Positions 51,198-61,938 of a stretch of 64,000 nucleotides of DNA are shown here, one piece after another. A model generated the notes under the pieces. That model ran no database searches. It saw nothing but the letters and a program-made list of their open reading frames with translations, and had not been told where the DNA came from. Every line of letters starts with the position of its first letter. Positions within the stretch are counted from its first letter, which is position 1. The position numbers and the translations under genes are program-made. Origin of the DNA: Okapia johnstoni (taxonomy: Eukaryota; Chordata; Mammalia; Artiodactyla; Giraffidae); contig CM044317.1 of assembly GCA_024291935.2 (NCBI GenBank), positions 64,718,730-64,782,729 of the forward strand, written 5' to 3'.

Positions 51198-51599
51198 ATG
51201 AACAATCAAATGAAAAACTACCCAGAACCAAATATGGCTAAGGACTCCAGGAAACAGCAAATGAGAGATTTACCGTCACCTCCAGAGAAGTTCGTTGCTG
51301 TGATCCTGAGAATCATCTGTTTTGTCTTGATGTATACTGTAGTGAGAGTGATAACTTTTATTCCGCCTACTCTAATACAGGAACAGAATAACTTCTCTCG
51401 GATAACAAGGCTCCAGAAAGTCTTTCGTGAAGGCCATGGTCATCCGTGGATGTGGAAAAATGGCTCAACTTGCAAACCTCAGATATTAGACTTATCAACT
51501 GAGAAAAGAAAGTGTGCAGTGCTATCCTTGGAGGGCATAAAATCAGATGATTGTGAATTCCCAAATATGTATACTTGCAAGCACAAGCTTGAGAATTAA
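51198..51599 (+). pseudogene. KLRC (NKG2)-like retrocopy with intact frame
   Basis: A 133-codon frame resembling an NKG2/KLRC killer-cell lectin-like receptor. MNNQ at the ATG matches the family N-terminus. A short cytoplasmic piece with the ITIM position degenerate (NYPEPN) is followed by DLPSPPEKF and a membrane segment of about 23 residues with two Arg. The stalk 'TLIQEQNNFSR' comes next, and after '..LQK' the frame passes directly to 'VFREGHGHPWMWKNG...CAVL...CEFP...YTCKHKLEN', the last lectin-domain exon. The middle lectin exons are absent at what looks like an exon junction, and no intron remains, so this is a processed copy of an exon-skipped transcript. The lectin fold would be incomplete. 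An in-frame GTG at 51192 is not needed as start. No poly(A) tail or TSD was recognised. Family fairly sure; functionality doubtful. Confidence 0.78.
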
Positions 51600-51839
51600 A
51601 AAGTAAGTTTGGCTGCTGTTGGGTAACTTCATCTCTTATGAAATGGAAATAACAGTATGATTGCATAAACTTCAAACTGAATTATATTATTTTTTTCTAA
51701 TGATGGAAGTTTTTTCAAAAATTATTGAAATTTAATATGCACACCAGAAAGTACAGATATCATTCCTTTGGTGTCTGGCTTTTTTTGCTCAACTATATAT
51801 TTACAGCAATCAAACTTTCTAAAGGATTGCATGGTACAT

Positions 51840-52068
51840 CATTTACATGAAATATCAAAAATAAGAGAGACCAGAAGCAGATTAGTGATGACCAGGAGCT
51901 GTGCTAACTGAACAGTGATGAATACTTTCTAGATTTTGATAGTGGTGATCATCGCAAATTAAAAATATATCTAAAATCACTGATTATACACTTTAAATGG
52001 ATGGATTTTAGGCTGTGTAAGTTACACCTCAGTAAAGCTGTTTTAAAAAACTGAAGAAAAAAAAAGAA
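51840..52068 (+). mobile_element. L1 3' UTR relic
   Basis: 'acatgaaatatcaaaaataag', 'gcagattagtgatgaccagg', 'acactttaaatggatggatt' and 'agttacacctcagtaaagct', ending in an A-rich tail. Old L1. Confidence 0.75.
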
Positions 52069-52624
52069 TAATTTCAAATATTAAACTCAGAAACTTCCTC
52101 TTCTAGGAGGTGGAGTTTAATCCTTCCCTTCTAACTTGCATCCAAAGAACAGAATATAGAAAGGAGAAAAACCTTTACTGTATGGTGGGAAAACATAGCA
52201 AGTCTAATACTACCAGTTAGTGAGCGTTTCTAAGGATTTTTACTAGTATAAATCAACGGTTTATTCCTGAATTTCTTGTTGCTGTTTTAGAATGTAGAAG
52301 TTGGTCTGGTTTTTAAATTTTTTTCCTGACTTTTAGTGGGTTTTCAGAAAGAAACAAAAGTAGAGGACTGTGCTTAGTTTATTATCTTAAGTTGGGAATT
52401 CACTTCAGTATCTTTCTAGGTTGGTATATATATGTAGCTACTTAATTACTTTAACTGAATACACAGTGAAATATTTAACCACTTCCCTATTGATAAGACA
52501 CTTGGAGTTGTTTCTTTCTTCTAAACAGTGTTACAGTGAATATTCTTATATATGTTATCTTTATTTACCTGTGTGTGTACTGAATCAAGGATATATACAC
52601 TTTACATATATTATTTACAGGTAA

Positions 52625-52745
52625 GTAATTTAACCTCTGTTTTGCTTTCCCATCAGAGAAATGCTGTGAAGATTAAATGAGTTAACATGTGTAAATGCCT
52701 AGAACATGGTTAACAGCCACATAGCTGTTAGTTATCATTGCCAAA
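52625..52745 (-). repeat. MIR SINE relic
   Basis: Antisense core: 'aagattaaatgagttaacat', 'aaatgcctagaacatggtta' and 'gctgttagttatcattg'. Confidence 0.7.
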
Positions 52746-54430
52746 TTGCCCTCTATAAAGGCTGACTACATATACTGTTTTTTAGAGTACTGTTTTTTCC
52801 ATCTTTGCTCAGATGCTGGATATTACGGTCTTTTTTTTTTTTGAAAAGGGGGCAATTTCACTGGTGAAAGTGGTATCTAATTGTACAGTCTTTCACTTCA
52901 CTGTGAGTTTGATCATCTTTTTGATGTTTATTGGTCATTTGTAATTTTTACATGAATTGTGTATCTTTGAAATTTTTAAATTATGAAATATTTAAAATTT
53001 TATAGATAAATACCTATTTGGGTGCATTAAATAAGAAGGATATTATTTTCCTGTTAATTTGATTACAAATATTTATTCCTAGTATGTTTCCTTTTATATT
53101 TAGTAGCTTTTAGCAGTGTTCAAAATGTTTGAATTTCTATTAAAATCTGTGTTGTGTGGCCTGTTTAAGAATATTTCTAATGTAAAAATATAAAATAAAT
53201 TTATTCCATTTTAAATTTAATTTTCTTACAGTTTGAGGTCAGGCTCTAATAACACTTTTTTCAGGCTTAATCCTCCCTTACTACTTTGAAATGCTGTTTT
53301 TATATCATGTACTAAATTTCCAAATAAGTGTGTGTTTTTAAAAAGTACTTAGGTTGATATATGTGCTAGAGAAATCTCAATATCTAGTAGAGATTATAAG
53401 CTTGTTTTCTTCTCTGATTTGTTGCTTGATTCTGTTGTAAGCTGGTAAGAGGACTTTCATTCATTCTGTGTGTTATTTGCAAAGCATCAAGAAGAAAGCC
53501 TCCATGTACGCCTGCCTCACCCCTGAATTCCTGGGTCTCACCCAGTCCTCGGCTTATCTCAGTAGCTGGAGTTCCATGGAGAACAGAGCAATTCTAGGAG
53601 CCTTGGGTAATATGGATTAGCTTATATGACTCATATCACAATGAAAAAAGAAAACAAAACTCTTTTTTAGAACTCCAATACAGAGGGTTTAAAAAAAAAA
53701 AAAAGCCAATTACAAAGTATACATGCGATGATCCAGTTTTATTCTAAAGTTTGTGTGTATGTGAATAAACACAGAGCAAAATACCTAGAAGAACATGCAA
53801 CACCCTAATAACACTCGTGACCTCCGACAACAAGACAGAAGATAAAGGGAAATTTTACTTTTTCTCTATTTAATTCTATATGAATTCAAAAGTTTCAAAG
53901 CCCATAAATTTAATACTTGAAATACAAATTTGCTTTTAAAATTACGTTCATATAAAATAAATTTACTCCATTTTAAATGTGCTTTTTTAAAATGTGCATT
54001 TTTTACCTTTTTAAAAATCATGGTGGGGGGAATAGAAAAAATACACATACTAGTTGACATTAAGGAAAAGTTTTACAATCTTTTTAAAATTATTTTTCTC
54101 TTTATTTTTTTCTCATTTATATCTATATGCCAAATTCTCTTGTTTAAGATCATTGCCTAAATTCACAAAGTTACATTCTCCCCCTCATAAAACCCACGGA
54201 AATAACAGGAAAGTAATAAAGTGGAAACTCATGGCAATGAATAATATAGGACCGTCAGCAATACGAGATTACAACAAAACTTCAGAAGACGGAAAATGAA
54301 GTGTGGTAACTATTGAAAAAATAAGTCTTGGGAATGCAGCACAGGGAGTCCATCTCTCTGGGGAAACATCAAAGAGGCACTAACCTCAGAAATATCAAGT
54401 ACAAAGCAGGCTAAAACAAGAATCTGTAAC
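52746..54430. other. AT-rich intronic stretch
   Basis: Possible very old antisense L1 around 52850-53000. Nothing else recognised and no gene. Confidence 0.4.
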
Positions 54431-54436
54431 TGAAAG

Positions 54437-54460
54437 TCTCTCTCTCTATATATACATAGA

Positions 54461-54508
<48 letters not shown>
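54437..54508. repeat. (TC)n/(TA)n/(TACA)n compound microsatellite
   Basis: TCTCTC run, then TATA/TACA units, then an uninterrupted (TA)n of about 15 units at 54477-54507. It creates a spurious Tyr-Ile frame on the minus strand. Confidence 0.95.
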
Positions 54509-54510
<2 letters not shown>

Positions 54511-54769
54511 TTGTTTCATTGAACAAAATCAAGCACCCAGTACATACTAGTCCCTGTACCAGTCCTTATTCTATGATACAAACAATAAATAACAAACCCA
54601 AATAACAAACAATAAACAACAAATAACAAACTCAAAGTAAAGCAGGGTTGTAGGTACAAAGCTATGAGAGTAGCAACAGAAGTATCACTGTTTTAGGGAA
54701 CCTTCCTAGAGAGGAAAAATTTGAAGAGACATGAAAAAAAGTAAGAGTGTAGGGAAGGAGAATAATCAC

Positions 54770-54995
54770 TTTTTATTAAAGTAATGATGGTAATACAAAG
54801 AACTGTGCTAAGCAATTTAAAAGTCATATTATTAAATTTTCATAAGACTTTTAAAAAAATATTATCTCCAATTTGAAGACGAAAAATCTCAGGCTCAGAG
54901 AAATGAGAAATTATTCAAGGTTGCACAGATAATTAACTGATAACAGGTCTAAACAAAGCTATAGCTCTTAATCACCACACTGATGAGAATAAATC
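54770..54995 (+). repeat. MIR SINE relic
   Basis: 'aagaactgtgctaagcaatt', 'attatctccaatttgaag', 'caggctcagagaaatga' and 'aaggttgcacagataat' follow MIR order. Confidence 0.7.
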
Positions 54996-55029
54996 ATTTC
55001 ATCTTTTGAAAACTAGTTTACAAACATCA

Positions 55030-55830
55030 CATGATATCACTTATATGCAGTAATTTATATGCAGTGATCTAAAAAGAAATGATACAAATGAACTTATATA
55101 CAAAACAGAAACAGATTCACAGACTTAGAGAATGAACTTGGTTACCAAGGTGGAAGGATCAAGGGAAGAAATAGGGAGTTTGGGATTGAAATGTACACAC
55201 TGCTATATTTAAAATGGGTAAGCAACAGGGACTTACTCCATAACACAGGGAACTCTGCTCAGTATTATGTAACAACTTAAAAGGAAAAAGAATTTGAAAA
55301 AGAATAGATAACATGTATATGTATAAAGCTATGGTTTTTCCAGTGGTCATGTATGGATGTGACAGTGGACTATAAAGAAAGCTGAGTGCTGAAGAATCGA
55401 TGCTTTTGAATTGTGGTGTTGGAGAAGGCTCTTCAGAGTCCCTTGGACTGCAAGGAGATCCAACTAGTCCATCCTAAAGGAGATCAGTCCTGGGTGTTCA
55501 TTGGAAGGACTCATGTTGAAGCTGAAACTCCAATACTTTGGCCACCTGATGCGAAGAGCTGACTCATTTGAAAAGACCCTGATGCTGGGAAAGACTGAGG
55601 GCAGGAGGAGAAGGGGACAACAGGATGAGATGGTTGGATGGCATCACCAACTCAGTGGACGTGAGTCTGGGTAAACTCCTGGAGTTGGTGATGGACAGGG
55701 AAGCCTGGCGTGCTGTGGTCCATGGGGTCACAAAGAGTCGGACACGACTGACCTGAACTGAACTGAACTGAAAACACTTTGCTGTATAACTGAAACTATC
55801 ACAACATTGTTAATCAACCATGGAGGTCAG
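55030..55830 (+). mobile_element. L1 3' end interrupted by a BovB fragment
   Basis: L1 3' UTR ('acagattcacagacttagag', 'actccataacacagggaact') runs to 'acatgtatatgtata' (about 55324) and resumes at about 55772 with 'aacactttgctgtataactg' and 'cacaacattgttaatcaacc'. These halves are contiguous in ruminant L1 tails. Confidence 0.85.
55325..55771 (+). mobile_element. BovB 3' fragment nested in L1
   Basis: Sense BovB from 'agctatggtttttccagtgg' through 'gatgctgggaaagactgagg' to the (CTGAA)n tail at 55752-55771. Confidence 0.9.
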
Positions 55831-56330
55831 AAAGAAATGACAATGCTATTCAAGTAATAAAAGAAAAGAACTGTCAAACTAGGCAGTATTGTATACCTAC
55901 TGAAACCATCCTTCAGCAATCAAGGAGAAATCAAGACAGGCTCAGTTGGGGAAAAACTAAGATAATTTGTTGCCAGCAAATGTATCCTAAAGAAATGGCT
56001 AAAGGAAATCCTCTAAACCAAACATAAACAATAAAATGGAACCTTGGAACAACACAAAGGAAGAACACAGGAAGCAAAAATATAAGTAAATATATAGCAG
56101 GTTCTCTATCTCCTTCCGAGTTTCCTAAATTATGTTTAAGAGATGATGTAAAAATTATAACACTGTCTGATATCATTATGGATATATGTAAAGTAAAGAG
56201 CTGAAACAATTTTATTATAAGCGGGATACATAAAATGATATAAAAGGGAGAAAATGCTTCCATACTCCAAATGTTAAATGGTTAAGCTACATATATATAA
56301 GCTATGTATATTGTATATCGACATTATATA

Positions 56331-57180
56331 TTCAGTTCAGTTCAGTTCAGTTGCTCAGTTGTGTCCGACTCTTTGCGACCCCATGGACTGCAGCACGCCA
56401 GGCCTCCCTGTCCATCACCAACTCCCGGAGTTTACCCAAACCCATGCCCATCGAGTCGGTGATGCCATCCAGCCATCTCATCCTCTGTCGTCCCCTTCTC
56501 CTCCTGCCCCCAATCCTTCCCAGCATCAGGGTCTTTTCCAGTGAGTCGACTCTTTGCATGAGGTGGCCCAAGTATTGGAGTTTCAGCTTCAACATCAGTC
56601 CTTCCAATGAACACCCAGGACTGATCTCCTTTAGGATGGACTGGTTGGATCTCCTTGCAGTCCAAGGGACTCTCAAGAGTCTTCTCCAACACCATAGTTC
56701 AAAAGCATCAATTCTTCGGCACTCAGCTTTCTTCACCGTCCAACTCTCACATCCATACATGACCACTGGAAAAACCATAGCCTTGACTACACGGACCTTT
56801 GTTGGCAAAGTAATGTCTCTGCTTTTTAATATGCTATCTAGGTTGGTCATAACTTTCCTTCCAAGGAGTAAGCGTCTTTTAATTTCATGGCTGCAAGCAC
56901 CATCTGCAGTGATTTTGGAGCCCAGAAAAATAAAGTATGTCCGTTTCCACTGTTTCCCCATCTATCTGCCATGAAGTGATGGAACCAGATGCCATGATGT
57001 TAGTTTTCTGAATGTTGAGCTTTAAGCCAACTTTTTCACTCTCCTCTTTCACTTTCATCAAGAGGCTCTTTAGTTCTTCTTCATTTTCTGCCATAAGGGT
57101 GGTGTCATCTGTATATCTGAGGTTATTGATATTTCTCTTGGCAATCTTGATTTCCAGCTTGTGCTTCCTCTAGCCCAGCG
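56331..57180 (-). mobile_element. 5'-truncated BovB LINE, well preserved
   Basis: Antisense BovB with a (TTCAG)n tail at 56331-56350. The minus frame at 56347-56961 keeps 204 uninterrupted codons of the C-terminal region ('[20 protein letters not shown]', '[12 protein letters not shown]', '[18 protein letters not shown]', ending '[11 protein letters not shown]'). The YADD region lies beyond a frameshift near 56940. One of the least decayed copies here. It is 5'-truncated, so not autonomous. Confidence 0.92.
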
Positions 57181-57926
57181 TTATAATATAACATATAATA
57201 CCTAGAGCAACTGCTAGAAGAGCTATACAAAGAGATACCCTTTTAGAAATACTATAGTTAAATCCAGGTAGAATTCTAAAATTGTTCAAGTAACCCAGAG
57301 AAAGCCAAGAAAGTGAAAACAGAAACAAAGAGAACAAACAGAAAATCTGAGTATTAATACATCAATAATTACATTATATGTAAATAGTCTAAATATAACA
57401 ACTAAAAGACAGAGACTGGCAAAGTGGATTAAAAACCATGACCCAACTGTATGTTGTTAATAATGACCTAACTTTGAATATAATGTTTAGGCAAGTTAGA
57501 ATTAAAAGAGTAGAAAATATATACCATTTAAACATTAATCAAAAGGAAGTAGAAGAGGCTATATTAAACTAGATAAAGTAGACTTCAGCACAAAAAAATT
57601 ACCAGAGACCGAGAAAGACATCATACAATAATAAGAGACAACCCACCAAGAATATATAGCAATCCTAATTGCATATGCACTGAACAACCGAGCTGCAAGA
57701 TATCAAACAAAAGATTATAAAACTAAAAAATTAAATGTACAAATCCACAATTACATTTGAGGCTTTTAATACTTATTTTCTCAACAACTGAACAACTCAA
57801 CAGAAAATCATAAAGGATATAGAAAAAAATCAACACCATCATCCAACAGGATTTACTTCCTCAAAAAGACAAACTATTGCAACTCACCCAACATGAAAGA
57901 TAATTTGACTAGTTCTATGACTATTA

Positions 57927-58286
57927 GCACTATTGGCGCTGGAGAAGACTCTTGAGAGTCCCTTGGACTGCAAGGAGATCAAACCAATCAATCCTAAAGG
58001 AAATCAACACTGAATATTCATTGGAAGGACTGATGCTAAAGCTGAAGCTTCACTACTTTGGCCACCTGATGCAAAGAGCTGACTCATTGGAAAAGACTCT
58101 GATTCTGGAAAAGATTGAGGGCAAGCAGAGAAGGGGTGACAGAGGATGAGATGGTTGGATGGCATCACTGACACAATGGACATGAGTTTTAGCAAACTCC
58201 AGGAAATAGTGAAGGACAGGGAAGCCTGGTGTGCTGCAGTCCACGGGGTCACAGAGTTGGACACGACTGAGTGATTGAAGAACAAC
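57927..58286 (+). mobile_element. BovB 3' fragment nested in L1, 8 bp TSD
   Basis: Sense BovB from 'ggcgctggagaagactcttg' to 'ggacacgactgagtgattga'. Target-site duplication GACTATTA at 57919-57926 and 58287-58294. Confidence 0.92.
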
Positions 58287-59050
58287 GACTATTAAGGAAC
58301 CTTAATTCATGATTTTAAGCTATTAATGTTTAAAAAAAAAAAAAAAAGAAATTTCTAGGCCCAGATGGTGTCACTGAAGAATTCTACTAAACATTTAAAG
58401 AAGAATTAAAACCACTCTATACCATCTCTTCCAGAAAATAGAAGGAAACTACCCAATTCATTTTAGAAAGCTAGTATTACCCTGATATCAAAATGAAAAA
58501 CACTCCTACTCACAGATGACATAACTATCTACAGAGAAAATTTCAAGAAATATACCCCCAAAAAAACCCTCTGAGAATGAAAGAGTGAGTTCAGCAATCT
58601 TGTAATATACAATTAACATATTGGTACCAAACTTGGACTATAAAATGCCATTTACAATCACTCTCCCAAGAATGAAATACTTAGCTATAAATCTAACAAA
58701 ACATGTACTGGACATGTATGTTGAAAACTATACAACACTGGTGAATGAAATAAGATCTAAATAAATGGGAAAACATACCATGTTAATGGACTGGCAGACT
58801 CGACAGAGTAAAGATGGCAACCTCTCCCCCCAACCTGATATATGGACAACACAATTCCTATTAAATTCCCAGCAAGACTTTCTGTATAGTCAAAATTATT
58901 TAAAACTTACACAGAAAAACAAAACAACCAGAACAGTTAAAACAATTTTGAAAAAAAAAAATTAAGTGGATATTATTCTGGTTTCAAGATTTATTAGGCA
59001 AAGAAAAGAAACCTCAATCTAAATCTCACATTGTGCAATAAGGATCAGCA

Positions 59051-59593
59051 TGTCTGGGTTTTCCACATGCTGCACATTCCAAGAAAGGTTTGGCCCTTGT
59101 CTGGCTCCTAAGATGTAACCTCTAAATTCTTGAAACATCCTGCCTAATTAGAGTGTTTTTGTTTACCTGGGGACCTTGGGTAACTTTAAGCATACAGTCT
59201 ATGCTAATAATGTGATTTATGGTAGCAGTGTTGAACCATGTAAGGTCAGCTTGACTTCTCAAAGGCTGGAAACTAAGGTCATGCATACAGGCATTCAACC
59301 ATATCAGTGTAACCTACCCACAGTAAAAGTCCTGAACACCAAGCCCTTGCTGCTGTATGAGCTCTCGCACAACACTGCGGAGAGAATCAATCACTGTCCA
59401 CACAACTCCACTGGGAGAGGACAACTGAGAGTTTGGACCTAGTGTTTTCTGGACCCTGCCCTTTGCTTCTCTGTTGCTAATTTAAATCAGTATCCTTTTG
59501 CTGTAAAAAAAAAAAAAACTATAACCACTAGTATAATAGCTTTTCTGAGTTCCAGCAAATAACTGAGCCTAAGAGTGGTCTCAGGGACACCCA
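59051..59593 (+). mobile_element. Solo LTR (ERVL-like) nested in L1
   Basis: 543 bp, TG...CA. The 3' part has a 'tcagtatccttttgctgtaa' segment, an A-rich run at 59504-59517 where an AATAAA would be expected, and 'gagcctaagagtggtctcag'. L1 text stops at 59050 and resumes after 59593, but about 230 bp of expected L1 is missing and no clear TSD is seen. The 88-codon frame at 59176-59442 inside it is chance. The family is tentative. Confidence 0.6.
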
Positions 59594-60815
59594 AACATAT
59601 ACACATTATAAAATATTAACTCAAAACAGATCATAGACTTACAGAATATAAAATGATTAAATTTTTAGAAAAAAGTAAAATATTCAAGGTCTGGGACTAG
59701 ACAAAGAGTTCTTAGCCTTGATCCCAAAAGCGCAATCCATACAGGCAAAAACTGATACACTGGATTTACAAGTTTAAAAACTGTTGCTCTGCAAAAGACA
59801 TGGTGAGAGGATGAAAGACAAGCCAGACTGGAACTAATGTTTACAAATCAAATAGCCAACAAAGGATTAGTTTCTGGAATATACAAAGAATGCTCAAAAC
59901 TCAACAATAAAAATGGAGAAAATCCAACTAGAATATGGGCAAAAGACAAAAGAACATTTCAACAAACAGAACAGACAGATGGCAAATAAACATCTGTGAA
60001 AAAATGGTTCAACATTATTAATCTTTAAAAAGAGTGAGAATTAAAACCAAAATGAGATATCACTTCATTTCTATCAGAAAAACCTAAAATTTAAAAACCA
60101 AAGAAAAAACAAATAAATAAAAATCACCAAGGGCTAGCAAGGCTGAAGAGAAAGTTTGATTACTCATACTGATCTATTCACATTGCTGATGGAAACACAG
60201 TGGTCACTCTGGAAAACAGTGTGACAGTTTCTTTACAAACTTAACACGCAACTCCCATATGACCAGCAACTGCACTCTTGGACACTGACCACAGAGAAAT
60301 GAAGACGTATGCTCACACCAAAACTTATACATGAATGTTTACAGCAGCTTTATTTCTAAAAGCCCCAAAACTGTAAACAACCCAGATGTCTTTCAGGGGT
60401 TTAATGGTTAGGCAAAATGTGGTCTATCCAATACCACCACTGCTATAAAAAGAAAGGAACTATTAATGCACACAACAACCTGGATGAATCTTCAGAGAAA
60501 AAAGCCAATTTCAAAGAGTTACGTACTGTATTTATAGGGTATGCTTGAAATGAAAAAATTACAGAAATGGAGAATAGATTAGTGGTTTCCAAGAGTTAAG
60601 AAGAGGGGGGAGGGAAAGTGGGTATGAACAGAATAAGGTATACTGTGGTGATAGAAATGTTCTGTATTTTGACTCTATCAATGTTGTGATACTGAAGTGA
60701 AATTTTGCAAAAAACCAAGGGGTAGGGGAGCAATGAGATAAAGGCTGCATTAGAATCTCTGTACTATTTCTTTAATCACATGTGAATCTACAATTATTTA
60801 AAAATAAAAAGTTTA

Positions 60816-61007
60816 AAAATGAAGGAAGGAAAAACTAATCTGATCAGAACAATTTCATTTGATATACAACAACAGTGAACATTACTAAATATTCAAACAT
60901 TATTTTATAACTTTTTAGTTTGGAACAATAAGATATGTCCCTTGCATTTTCTCAATTACAACCATTCTACAAAGATTCATGTCTAACCAGTAAGAAACTT
61001 AGCTCAC
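60816..61007 (-). other. CEP85L: Intron next to CEP85L exon 2
   Basis: Short unique sequence after the L1 tail, including the exon 2 donor GTGAGCTAAG. Confidence 0.6.
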
Positions 61008-61169
61008 CTTCCACGCTGTCAGAACAAGAAGTTCCAATGCCAGTATCACCACTGTCAGAAGCTATACTATGTCTCCTGATATGGCTATTTCGTTGGTTAG
61101 ATGGAACAGTTGTGGCCTGCCACAATGATTCATTACCAGGTAACCATGCTGATGAAGAATAATCTGGGC
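61008..61169 (-). CDS. CEP85L: CEP85L coding exon 2
   Basis: A 162 bp exon. The acceptor CCTTTGTAG ends at 61170 and the donor AAG|GTGAGC starts at 61007. It encodes [34 protein letters not shown] and [19 protein letters not shown]. The first codon is split (one base from exon 1) and the last base G joins AT of exon 3 to make Asp, so phases match exactly. The acidic Ser/Gly patch SDSGDTGIG is strongly conserved in CEP85L, and from memory human missense variants reported in posterior-predominant lissencephaly fall in it. The third Ser in YSSSAW is one more than in the human protein as I recall it. Confidence 0.97.
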
Positions 61170-61621
61170 CTACAAAGGAAAATATGCAAGAAGTTAATAA
61201 ATTTATAATGTCTATGAGTAGGTAGAAGACATCTTTTGGCCTTTTAAAAAAAAAAATACAAATAAGATAAAAAGCTTATTTTCTGCCAAAAATAACTTAA
61301 ATAGATCAGTAATATCTATGAGTCACCAAATAAACTTACTTATCACACATATACAAATTCGATGCTGACTTAGCAGCTTTCTTTAGCTGAAGATATATGA
61401 TTTCTGCTTACAGATACTGAACTTTTAAACACAGAACTACTGTCTGATGTAAAATGTCAACTCTATCATCAATCTGTCTGGAAATGTCAGCACTCTGCTC
61501 TGTAATATTTGATAGGTAGGCATCTGTGATCCCATACACAGACATTAGCTGAGAACTGGGACTCAGGAAAAATCTAATCAAAGCATACTGCGTGACAATA
61601 CATGTAAAATGCGCTTGTGGA

Positions 61622-61938
61622 AAGTCAAAGTGAGAGTCGCTCAGTCATGTCCGACTCTTTGTGAACCCATGGACTATACAGTCTGTGGAATCCTCCAGGC
61701 AAGAATACTGGAATGGGTAGCCATTCCCTTCTCCTGGGGATCTTCCCAAACGAGGGATCAAACCCAGGTCTCCAGCATTGCAGGCAGAATCTTTACCAGC
61801 TGAGCCATCAGGGAAGCCCAAGAATACTGGAGTGGTCAGCCTATCCCTTCTCCACAGGATCTTCCTGACACAGGAATCAAACCAGGATCTCCTGCACTGC
61901 AGGCAGATTCTTTACCAGCTGAGCTACTAGGGAAGCTG
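61622..61938 (-). mobile_element. Bov-tA SINE with doubled tRNA head
   Basis: Antisense body and head at 61622-61818, followed by a second head unit at 61819-61938 ('aagaatactggagtggtcag' to 'gctactagggaagct'). Both heads carry a 'ctttaccagctgagc' motif. This layout matches the Bov-tA2-type arrangement. Confidence 0.9.

Larger units (their letters stand above)
57185..60815 (+). mobile_element. Old L1 ORF2-3' region with nested insertions
   Basis: L1 ORF2-derived text at 57360-57926 ('actggcaaagtggattaaaa' type), 58295-59050 ('cccagatggtgtcactgaag', 'aatttctaggccc', 'ctcacagatgacataactat', 'gtggatattattctgg') and 59600-60815 ('aagacatggtgagaggatga', 'tgaccagcaactgcactctt', 3' UTR). It is interrupted by BovB 57927-58286 and an LTR at 59051-59593. 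All frames are broken. Confidence 0.85.
27480..61007 (-). other. CEP85L: CEP85L intron 2
   Basis: A 33.5 kb intron between exon 2 (donor AAG|GTGAGC, GT at 61007-61006) and exon 3 (acceptor AG at 27481-27480). It holds most of the BovB, L1, SINE and LTR insertions of the window and the KLRC-like retrocopy. Confidence 0.95.

Noticed and set aside
54310..54519. Tyr-Ile repeat frame on the minus strand
   Set aside because: Translation of a (TA)n microsatellite.
56347..56974. Overlapping frames of over 200 codons on both strands
   Set aside because: The minus frame is BovB ORF C-terminus and the plus frame is its shadow. The element is 5'-truncated, so it is not a host gene.
59176..59442. 88-codon frame
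   Set aside because: Lies wholly inside the solo LTR. Not an ERV coding region.
61750..61935. tRNA-like segments with A- and B-box-like motifs
   Set aside because: These are heads of Bov-tA SINEs, not tRNA genes. They lack a complete cloverleaf.
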